Source: Choristoneura fumiferana
Taxonomy: Eukaryota > Arthropoda > Insecta > Lepidoptera > Tortricidae
DNA: 64,000 bases
Assembly: GCF_025370935.1 (NCBI RefSeq)
Contig: NC_133473.1
Location: forward strand, 8,839,809-8,903,808
Direction of reading: 5' to 3'
Shown here: one piece after another, positions 55,716-64,000 of the stretch
How positions within the stretch are numbered: the first letter of the stretch is position 1
Layout: every line of letters begins with the position of its first letter
Notes under the pieces: model-generated
Seen by the model: only the letters and a program-made list of their open reading frames with translations
What the model was told of the DNA's origin: nothing
Databases searched by the model: none
Translations under genes and position numbers: made by a program

Positions 55716-58262
55716 CTATCCCACGATCGCTTCTAACTCCTCAGTATGACCGTTTGTTGAGATCGGGCGGTTGGGCTGTGAGTGGGTCCGTGTGTCTTGT
55801 CTTGTCTGTCCTTTTCCCTTCTTGGCTGGAGGGGCTGAACATGCTTTCCCACCCACCCGGTGATCGGATGACTTACCTGCCAAAGCGCATACCGCGCAAT
55901 GCGCTTTAGCTGAGCACTGGGCCGCCTTGTGATTCGGTTTACTGCAGCGGTAGCAGAAGTCGCTGCGATCGACTTCTGATGTGCATTGTACTCTGACGTG
56001 TCCCGTCAACAAGCACCGGTAACACCGGAGCGGCCTCGGCTCCAGTAATTTTACTTGCGCTGAAACCCATCCAACAAGAAGTCTACCACTTGCGATAACC
56101 TTTTTAGCTGCCTCGGATGGGCACCGCAGCCAAATAAAGCCTGAACCAGAGAAATCTTTTTTGATTTCACCAGCTTTGATGGCATCCGTTAAACAGCCTC
56201 CGGTTCTGGCTATAGCTGCAATCACCTCAGTGGGAGACACAGAGTCATCCAAGCCGGACACTCGCAGCTCCTCGCATTTTGTTGGACGGTGGACTCGGAC
56301 GATCTCTGGGTTATTCACTGCTCTTATAGCTTCAGCGAGAGAGTTCATTTTTTCGCCGCTGACCGTTGGCGGCAGTGTAAGAATGCGCGCACCGGTGGCA
56401 GCAACCCTGAATCGTACCGGTGGGATATCCAGGTTGGAAAGGTCAATTTTGGACCTAGTGTCCTTCATTATTTGGTCGTAAGATGCCTCAGCGCCTGGTT
56501 GTAAAGAGATAACAATTGCTGCAGAGCGAGGGATGCGGATCGGTATTGCCGCAGCCTTTTTCTTCTCATTTCTCTTCTTCCTTGTTACCACTTTCCAGCC
56601 CTCATCCGTCGCCTTCGGTAGTCTAGGATTTGACTGTGGCTCGTGCTGCGCAGCTGCTTCGGCTGCTGCCATAGAACTTTTCTTCCTCTTGTTTTTACCC
56701 TTGCCCACGATCGTATTATTTTCTACATTGTTTTTTCTCTCTTTATCTTTCGCCTTTCCTTTGGGAGCAGAAGAAGATATGGATTTTGGGGCATGACTAG
56801 GTGTGCCTTGAGTCTGATTGCAATCTCCAGAAGGCTTTTCTGTTGCGGGATGGTCAACATTATTATTACCAGCGACATGATCGGATTTCTTCTTGCTACT
56901 GGTTGCCAACGTGAGCCTTTCTTCTAAGGCCGCAAACTTAGCGCACATCATTGTTCCAACTTCTGACATGATAGCGCGCGTCAGCTCTTCAGCATTAAGC
57001 TGCTGCGGCTGATGTTGCTGCTGCTTTTGTGAAACAGGTTCGTCTCGTGATTTATGTAAATCTGCCTTTAGCACCGTTAGCTCTTTTCGGAGCTCCGACA
57101 ATTCACCCCGTAGGTGCAGATTTTGAATTTGCAATTTTGCAGTTTCTTCGGTTATGGACCGCTTGTGTAGAACTGTAACCGCCTCTGTGATAGACGCTGA
57201 TGCATCATTTAGTTTACGAACAAACGTACCTTTTAGGTGACCTGAGTTGATGGCAACCGAATTGATCACTGCAATAGCGTCCAGTACCTGTTTATTTAAA
57301 TAATAGACTGATTTTTCCTCGGGGTCACGCGTCGGTGACAGATTGTCGGAGTCGGACATACTTACGCTTGTTGTTTTTCTACTACGCACAGCCCTGGCCT
57401 TTACAGGATCTTGGGTGATCGCGTTCGCGTTTTTGGATCGGGGCGCAGATTTTTTGCGCTTCGCAGTAGTCAAATCTACTTGAGCCTTCTCTGGACTGTC
57501 ATGTTGCTCGGCTGTAGGTCGGCGTTTTCCTTTGATCTTTGAAGAGTTTTTCAACGCTACAACCGAGTCCACGCTCGACGCACTCTCGTATCCTGCGTTT
57601 CGCAGATTGTAACGCTCTTCTCTGGATAGAGGTAATTTGAATAGTGAAGTGGTTGTGGGTTCTGGTAACGCCTTAAAGTGCGGAAAAGCACTTTTTTCGG
57701 GGGGCTGCGCAAGATTGCCGCCCCTTGATTCATTCCTGTCTTTAGGAACTGAGCCTGAAATTTCGGCTGCTGAACCGTCAGAATTTCTTCTCACAAAAAC
57801 CCGCAAATCCCGCACGGGCGATCGTGCCAGGGGAGTGCGTGGACAGAAGACCTCCTCCGCGTTTTGTACATCATCATCATAAACAAGATCGGTATCCATA
57901 TTTCTTGCCATTGTCGTCGTTTGGTTTTCACCAACAAGTGGGCTTTCGTCCACTGAGCAGTTTTTGCCCTCCCCAGAGTACGTAGGGCTGAGTGCTTGGG
58001 CACTGAGGGATTCTCCAGCGGAGCTGGTACCCTCCTGGGGTAATACTTTTTTAAAACTGCACTTCATTTTTTTCGCTATAGTGCTGGGGCTGCCAGCAGT
58101 ATCAGAGTCCATTTTAATGCCTGGTCGATTTAAGAGTATACACTCAAAGCGGAAATTGCCCCCCCCAGAATACGAGGGGCTGGGTGCCGCAACACCGAGG
58201 GATTCTCCAGCCTCAGAGAGACAGGTACCCTCCTGGGGTAGTAATTCTTTATTCCCACTCAT
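55716..58262 (-). CDS. LINE ORF1: gag-like protein, intact, 848 aa
   Basis: One uninterrupted frame from ATG 58262 to TAG 55716. The N-terminal third is polar and low-complexity and contains a direct repeat (LLPQEGTCLSEAGESLG and VLPQEGTSSAGESLS). A coiled-coil-like segment lies around residues 370-420 (NLHLRGELSELRKELTVLKA). Basic Lys-rich stretches follow. An RNA-recognition-like region precedes three CCHC knuckles: CYRCLLTGHVRVQC (747-760), CYRCSKPNHKAAQC (770-783) and CAVC...H.....C (789-808). Such proteins bind the element RNA to form the RNP. 848 aa is on the long side for R1-clade ORF1. The intact frame over 2.5 kb suggests a young insertion. Confidence 0.92.
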   Translation of the reverse strand: MSGNKELLPQEGTCLSEAGESLGVAAPSPSYSGGGNFRFECILLNRPGIKMDSDTAGSPSTIAKKMKCSFKKVLPQEGTSSAGESLSAQALSPTYSGEGKNCSVDESPLVGENQTTTMARNMDTDLVYDDDVQNAEEVFCPRTPLARSPVRDLRVFVRRNSDGSAAEISGSVPKDRNESRGGNLAQPPEKSAFPHFKALPEPTTTSLFKLPLSREERYNLRNAGYESASSVDSVVALKNSSKIKGKRRPTAEQHDSPEKAQVDLTTAKRKKSAPRSKNANAITQDPVKARAVRSRKTTSVSMSDSDNLSPTRDPEEKSVYYLNKQVLDAIAVINSVAINSGHLKGTFVRKLNDASASITEAVTVLHKRSITEETAKLQIQNLHLRGELSELRKELTVLKADLHKSRDEPVSQKQQQHQPQQLNAEELTRAIMSEVGTMMCAKFAALEERLTLATSSKKKSDHVAGNNNVDHPATEKPSGDCNQTQGTPSHAPKSISSSAPKGKAKDKERKNNVENNTIVGKGKNKRKKSSMAAAEAAAQHEPQSNPRLPKATDEGWKVVTRKKRNEKKKAAAIPIRIPRSAAIVISLQPGAEASYDQIMKDTRSKIDLSNLDIPPVRFRVAATGARILTLPPTVSGEKMNSLAEAIRAVNNPEIVRVHRPTKCEELRVSGLDDSVSPTEVIAAIARTGGCLTDAIKAGEIKKDFSGSGFIWLRCPSEAAKKVIASGRLLVGWVSAQVKLLEPRPLRCYRCLLTGHVRVQCTSEVDRSDFCYRCSKPNHKAAQCSAKAHCAVCALAGKSSDHRVGGKACSAPPAKKGKGQTRQDTRTHSQPNRPISTNGHTEELEAIVG

Positions 58263-58449
58263 ACGAGCAGTTTATAGTCTTGCACCTTGACTTCTCTTTT
58301 ATTTGGACAGGGCTGAGATCCCCTGATTGGATTTTTATAGTGGCATTCTCCACGCGGCCCAAACCATGAAGGTAACGGCCCTCGACCCCGGCAAATAATC
58401 GGGATTACGAGTTGTCCGGTGGAGGCCGTTGCCAACCACCGCACTAGTG

Positions 58450-61400
58450 ATGAGAGCGGAGAGCCTGCCACAACTTAAAATAAGCTTGGATAGTAAAATT
58501 TTAAGAACGTTTAGCTTGTTTCATTGAATTACTTGGAGCAATTTTGTTTTATTGATTCAAAAGTCAAAATATAATAAAATAATTAAATTTAGGCCATAAC
58601 GAGCACTTATGAATGTCAAAAAAAATCTCAAAGATACTAATTTCTCTTCATACTAATTTCTTTTGTGAAGTTTTCAATTATCTACTATGATAAGGTTCCA
58701 TAGTGGCTCAGAAATCAAATTTGCTGACTGTACCTATGTGACCTATCCTATTTTTAAAGGTGGTAGGCAAATGGGGATGCGTTAGGTATAGTATTAGTTT
58801 TCCATTATAAAAATTCAACTCGCTCTATTTTTTTAGTATGATTTCGGTCACCAGAATATGCGTTAGGACCTAGATGTGTATAATGTATAATATGTACAAA
58901 GTTTCGTATTAATCCAGCACGTTGTTTTTAAGTACGTACCAGCAGTCGGCTGGAATGGAGTTACTCGCGTTCTGGCAACAATTAAGTAATTTAACTAGCC
59001 ATAACCAATTTATTTAACAGTAATAACTGCGGTACAATTATTTTTGGCCTCTTCTTTACTGAAAAAGTAAATTATCCATGTGGAATTTGTTAAATTTAGT
59101 TTTCTTCTTTAAATTCAATTAATTGTACCCTCGATTATATTGAGGTAAATTTTTTTTAAGTAGGTCCTAATTCGGTACATATTGGGTACATCAGCTTTAT
59201 GTCTTAAAAATCACAAAACAGACAGTGGGGTTGCCAGGGAGCATGACGTCATTTGGTTAGGGTCAGAAATTAAAAGCTATTACGTTAGTTTAGGACTAAG
59301 ACCCCAACAGAAACGTGTGGTTACTTAAGATAGATAGAGTAGATTAGAAGTATGAATCTAACAGAAACTAGTCGCTACCCAAACAAATGGTACAAATTAG
59401 AACTGCAAGCCTAGATGAAAGATGCGGCTTCTATCGGTTAAACTGTGAGCCCGTCTGACACTAATCATTACCAATCGAGTAGGTTAGGTAAGAACTGCGA
59501 GTCCAACTGAAAGTAGTCGCAGCCGAATAAGTTTGCTTAGGTACTTGTACAGTCAACGTCATAAATAAGTGATCATTTCTGTACCTCGTCGCTTTCAGTC
59601 GTTACACAATTTTGTATGGCTTTTCAAACATGACTAGTGACAAGGTAAAAAAGTGATCATTTATGACGTTGACTGTACTATTATCTTTTCTGTGGTTAGG
59701 TTAGAATTGTGAGCCCAATAGCCAAGACATTACTAGACGTTACAAGAGCCCAACACGTTCTACTGAAAATAATTTAAGTTCAGAACATGCAAGCTTAACG
59801 AAAACGATTAGCTGCGAGAAGCAGGTAGTACCTAGTGTTTAGGAATAACAATTACAAGAACACAAAAAATACAATTTCTCTCACAATTTTAGAAAAACTC
59901 TCCATATCTCCATTATGAATTTTGTTGGTAGTAGTAGTAGTACAAAATTAATCAACATCGTTACAAGTAATGACTACAAATCATTAGTAGAATAAGTGCA
60001 GCCTCAAAAATTGTTGTGAATAATGACATTATAAGGACAAAAAATTCCGTTTAATTTTTAAATTAATCTAATTTCAGATATTAGACCAGTCTAATAAGTT
60101 AGTTGACTGCGTATACAAATCAAACTTTTGATGCCCTATTTGCTTTGCCTCCGGCAGTTTTACAATTCAGTGCCTCATATGGACTAATAATGTATTGAAG
60201 CGTAGACAATGAACAAAAGGCAGCACTATACCTTTACACAACAATAATTTCCGGTTCCGGAAACATCGCAAATCTTATTTGTTTCAAGGATCCGAAATCA
60301 TTCACGATATTCAGTGAGCACGCTCTCCGTTTACGCCTTGCGCATCTAGTTCGCCAGCCCCTGTGTAGGTGTCGTTAAGGGATTCGCTTTAAATAGCTGC
60401 TAGTTATTGTTTGATGGTTTTTGTCCCAACTCTCGTGCGCGCTCCGCTGACTTCGCTCAATGCCGCCTTCAGGAAATGCGATTTTAACAGCGAAAACATC
60501 GGAATTACAAGTCATTGCTATCCACTCCGCTGCCTCCGGGCAAAAGGATGTTGTTGTCAAACCCCCTTACCCTTTCATTTATAGGTACGGTTGGAAAGAT
60601 AATAAAAAATAAACAAAGCCTATTTCGTAAGAATTTTTATTGTGTTTATATCTAAGTATACTTTTTTGGTCACAATCGATTTCTAAAGGCTCAATGACAG
60701 TTTTCACAATGAACGAGTTAAACATGTGTGTCATGTGTTAGCTTGGGATGAAGTATTTGATTAAAAAGTATCAAACAAGACGGTGCTCGTTTGTAATTTG
60801 TGTGTGATTATAACGTGTGATACAAATAACTATAATGGAATTTCAATTAAGGTTAATCGACATTCGGAAAGGCTGCAAATAAGAGCGATGGCGAGTAGTA
60901 TGGCAGCGCCGCGAAGGCTCGCAGCAGGTACGGCCGTATGGCGCGATCGGCCCTTCATAATTTACAAAAAGAGCCATTTATTAAAATAGAGCCCTTAGTA
61001 ATTACTGGGCCTCCATTCCGACATATTCGCTACCTGCCGACAATTTGCCATTCGGCCCTTTGTCTGGCGGCGTGGCGCCCTAAAGGGTTCTAATTTTAAA
61101 TGCAGCGTGTAACTATTCGCCCTTTATTCGTAAATTTCTCTTTCGCAGTGGTTAACCGGCTCGCTGGACGCAATATGGCGTAGTTTTTTTTTGTCAAGGC
61201 AAGGGTAAACAATTAATTGGATACAACATTGGCTTTGTTCAGTTTTTGCGGTTACCGTTCAATATGATTGTTGCGCGGTTATTAACAATTATAATGGTGG
61301 TCAAGATCGCGCGGCTGCTTGAGTTTCGCCGCAATTTATTCCGGAGACATAAAACTGTTTGTTCGGTCGGTAGGACGTTATGAGTTTGGGAATTGAGTGG

Positions 61401-64000
61401 TTGTAATGTTGTCGTATAATATTACACGGTCGAGAGCGTCCAGGCGCGCGAGGAGCGGCGCAAACAGCCGCAGTGTCCATCTCGCAGTTTGTCCGCAAAC
61501 ACGGATCGAATGAATATAGACAAACGTGTTTGCGGCTGCAGATCGCGTTACAACAACTAATATTGTTGTTTATTTATAGCAGTGGCGGGCATGCGCGCCC
61601 CGCGGCCTAATGTGATGCAGTCGCCATGGCGACGCTGCAACCCCCACACATGAGAGACCATAAAAAAACAAAAAAGGGAAAACAGAAAACTCACTCGACT
61701 TCACCCCGGTTCCTGTCGACGCGAATGTCCGAGAGTTCCCTTCTTTCAAACATAATTTATGGTCTAGAGGAAATAAAACATAAAAAATAGAAAAGGAAAA
61801 ACGACGGCACGCACGATAAAAAAGCTCGTCGTAAAAGTGCGAGCGGGGTGCCGGGGCTCCCCCTCCGCCGGGCGTAACCCTTCCGCTGCCGCCCTCGCCC
61901 TCCCGCGCCCGCCGTACTAAAGGGTTAGGGCGACTAACCCTCGCAGACCTATGTACGCTTACATCTATGTAGAGACAAGACGAATCGCTGAAAGATTCGG
62001 TAAATAACCATCCACGGATAATAATGATACGGTTTATGTTACTGTTGGTTGTTATTTTATTAGGTACGGTATTTTATACGTTTTTCCAAGAGGATGTAGG
62101 TAAAGTATTGTGGCCTCACCACAAAATAGGTACTAAAACACATTTTAGACTAGACATGCCTAAAATGACAGGTTACTGTGATCTGACATACTATTAAACA
62201 TACCTACGTTTAACGGTGGTCTGTTTTTGTGGTACGGTAGCAGGATATACCTACTGCACTCGTAACTTTTTGTTTCCTTTAGTTTTTTCTTCCAATATGA
62301 GAGGTAAAATGTAACGTTGCATGAGTACCTTTATATACCAATGTTTACCAACCAAACAATGCAAACTACGAATATATAGCATAAAGGGATAAAAAGCAGT
62401 AGGTACATACGTAATCCCAAGAGAGACATCGCATCGGCTCGGGCCGATAGTCGGGATGATGGCGCGGAGTCCGGCGTAATGAGAGTTTGATGTAAATGCG
62501 TCTCGTGGCGAGAGGCGGGCGAGTGAGGCGAGTGCGGCGAGCGAGGCGAGTAGGTGACGAGGCGAGCGCGCCCTTGCGGTCACCCGGCGCGGCGACCATC
62601 CGTCTCGACTCGGCCCTCGATGGAATCAGGGTTGATACTGCGACGAATTTTCAAGAAAAATAAACGGATATCTTTTTTCTACGTTAACTTAGAAATTTCA
62701 TTTTTTCATAGGTTCAATTGACTAGTCTTGAGTAGGTAGGTTTATGGTTTTAATTTCAAGTTGGTATCTCGACTCGATGCATTCCCGAGACAGACCGAAT
62801 GACGGACGGACGGACAACAAAGTGATCCTATAAGGGTTTCGTTTGATCCTTTTGAGGTACGGAACGCTATAAATCAACTGTAATGTTCCAATTTTCTCTA
62901 ATTGCATTTATAAATTTTATTAATTCGAACTGTGTATAGGTATGACCAAAACAAAAAACATAGAAACAAGAAAAATCTGTAGACACGAATATATTTGATT
63001 AATGTAAATCACACTTACAAAGTGAAATTTTAAACGTGAAAAAACCGGCCAAGAGCGTGTCGGATACGCCCAAAATAGGGTTCTGTAGCCATTACGAAAA
63101 AAATAAGTAATATTTTTCTAAGAATTTCGTATTTTATACAGAATCTTCCACGTTTAGGTATATTTTATACCTTATTTACTCTTAAACTACTAATAATTCT
63201 CAAGCAAACTTAGCCGTTATAGTTTTCCTTGAAAGTTTGATAAATTTACTACCATTCTGAATTTTTTCAAAATTTTCCACCCATCGGTTTAGATTATAGA
63301 GGGGGGGGGGGACGCTCGATTTTAATGAAAATACAGCTTTCTAGCATTGATAGTCCCTGAGCAAAGCCGCGGACGGACGGACAGACAGACAGACAGACAT
63401 GGCGAAACTATAAGGGTTCCATTTTTGCCATTTTGGCTCCGGAACCCTAAAAAATTTGTGTTTTATTCTCGGTTAGTCACTAACTGCAATGCGGTTAGTT
63501 TAAAAATGTTACAAACACATAAATGGCCTGTGCTGACTTTATTAAGTTAAATTGAAAAAAAAAAAACTGATTATGCTTCTGCTACTTAATTCTTTTTGTC
63601 AGTGGTCAAGTTCAATTCTTCAGCCCTAGCGCTGCGTCGCTCGCACCCTCCGCAGGACCACATACAAATATGTAGTTAAGTTTGGACTTTCTCTCAGGAG
63701 TGGGGACTTGTCGATAAGTTTTAGAAAAAGGTTGTCTCCATTTATGCCGTCAGGCGTCTGTCTTAGACTTAAAACATTCAACGTGACAGTATTTCACAAC
63801 TAAACGGGCAACTTGTGCAAAAGATTTACTTTCACATTAATGGAGCTGTGAAGAGTACCGTATTTAATAGGAACGGTATAGACCCACCAATAAATAAAAC
63901 CACTGTTCTTACTCTACGTATAAAACACTAGCTGCATGTTACCCGCGACTCCGTCCGCGCAGAATTCGTTTATCGTTATCCCGCGGGAACTATGCAATTT
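58450..64000. repeat. Copy B of the direct duplication (allelic haplotig or segmental copy)
   Basis: It matches 41726-47291 in the same orientation from its first base after the LINE and runs off the window. It includes the equivalents of every feature in copy A: the MITE (59547-59678), the constrained block (about 60095-62010), the gggttccgtac fragments and the start of the Helitron-like remnant (63926 onward). No protein gene is recognisable in either copy. The open frames it shares with A are short and lie in GC-rich non-coding segments. Confidence 0.95.
59547..59678. mobile_element. Fold-back MITE (GTACAGTCAACGTCA), copy B
   Basis: Counterpart of 42821-42958. Several bases are missing in the right arm ('gatcatttatgacg' against 'gatcacttatttatgacg') and in the loop, so the hairpin is less perfect than in copy A. 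The flanks match copy A. Confidence 0.8.

Larger units (their letters stand above)
52212..58449 (-). mobile_element. R1-clade non-LTR retrotransposon, about 6.2 kb
   Basis: Read on the minus strand it has a 5' UTR of about 187 nt, ORF1 (58262-55716), ORF2 (from 55713), a 3' UTR and a poly-A tail (plus-strand T run, 52213-52243). The two-ORF layout fits the R1 clade (R1, TRAS, SART, Waldo and relatives): a gag with three CCHC knuckles, an APE endonuclease, reverse transcriptase and a C-terminal CCHC. The 5' boundary is set at 58449 because from 58450 the sequence equals the target locus at 41726. The flank beyond the tail is lost in the gap, so no target-site duplication can be checked. The locus is not rDNA or TTAGG telomere repeat, which argues against R1 itself and TRAS/SART. 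Confidence 0.92.

Noticed and set aside
52212..58449. R1 or R2 element in rDNA, or TRAS/SART in telomere repeats
   Set aside because: The flank after 58450 is unique AT-rich DNA with no rRNA or TTAGG repeats.
41726..64000. Tandem gene duplication
   Set aside because: Neither copy holds a recognisable gene, and the join coincides with a 100-N gap and a LINE end, so gene-family expansion is not supported.
1..64000. CRISPR arrays, operons, prophage or other prokaryotic systems
   Set aside because: No spaced direct repeats and no bacterial genes. All supported genes have spliceosomal introns.

Overview
This is nuclear DNA of an insect, almost certainly a moth or butterfly. The unique DNA is AT-rich, introns are spliceosomal, and it holds interspersed repeats I recognise as typical of Lepidoptera: tRNA-headed SINEs, fold-back MITEs, Helitron-like remnants ending in CTAGT, 'gggttccgtac' repeats and an R1-clade LINE. 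All gene calls come from reading exon translations and splice sites by eye. No database search was possible.

Layout. (1) 182-13126, plus strand: the last seven exons of a mastermind-like Notch co-activator, rich in Gln, His and Gly. It is followed by a probable 3' UTR and a 720-bp fold-back element. (2) 16689-23069, minus strand: a complete five-exon tetraspanin of 326 aa. (3) 23734-27425, minus strand: a complete seven-exon Elongator subunit 4 (Elp4) of 369 aa. (4) 28034-30920, plus strand: a complete seven-exon eIF3 subunit m of 386 aa, head to head with Elp4 across 608 bp. (5) 32835-37151, plus strand: a four-exon SUN-domain nuclear envelope protein of 359 aa. (6) 37152-52111: no confident gene, but repeats, a probable constrained non-coding block and a possible promoter. 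(7) 52112-52211: exactly 100 N. (8) 52212-58449, minus strand: a near full-length R1-clade LINE, with ORF1 intact and ORF2 frame-shifted only in its second half. (9) 58450-64000: a close second copy of 41726-47291.

The most important structural observation concerns regions 6 to 9. The sequence after the gap begins in the LINE's terminal poly-T and continues through the LINE. At 58450 it then enters a diverged copy of the sequence starting at 41726. The simplest reading is that the contig after the gap is the other haplotype of the same locus, carrying a LINE insertion and scaffolded in tandem by mistake. A real segmental duplication is the alternative. Comparing the two copies shows a stretch of about 1.9 kb (43370-45285) that differs far less than its flanks, which points to functional non-coding DNA.

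The genes do not form a pathway. Mastermind acts in Notch transcription, the tetraspanin in membranes, Elp4 in tRNA wobble-uridine modification, eIF3m in translation initiation and the SUN protein in nuclear anchoring. The Elp4/eIF3m pair probably shares a promoter region. No convincing new system was found; the novelty lies in genome structure.
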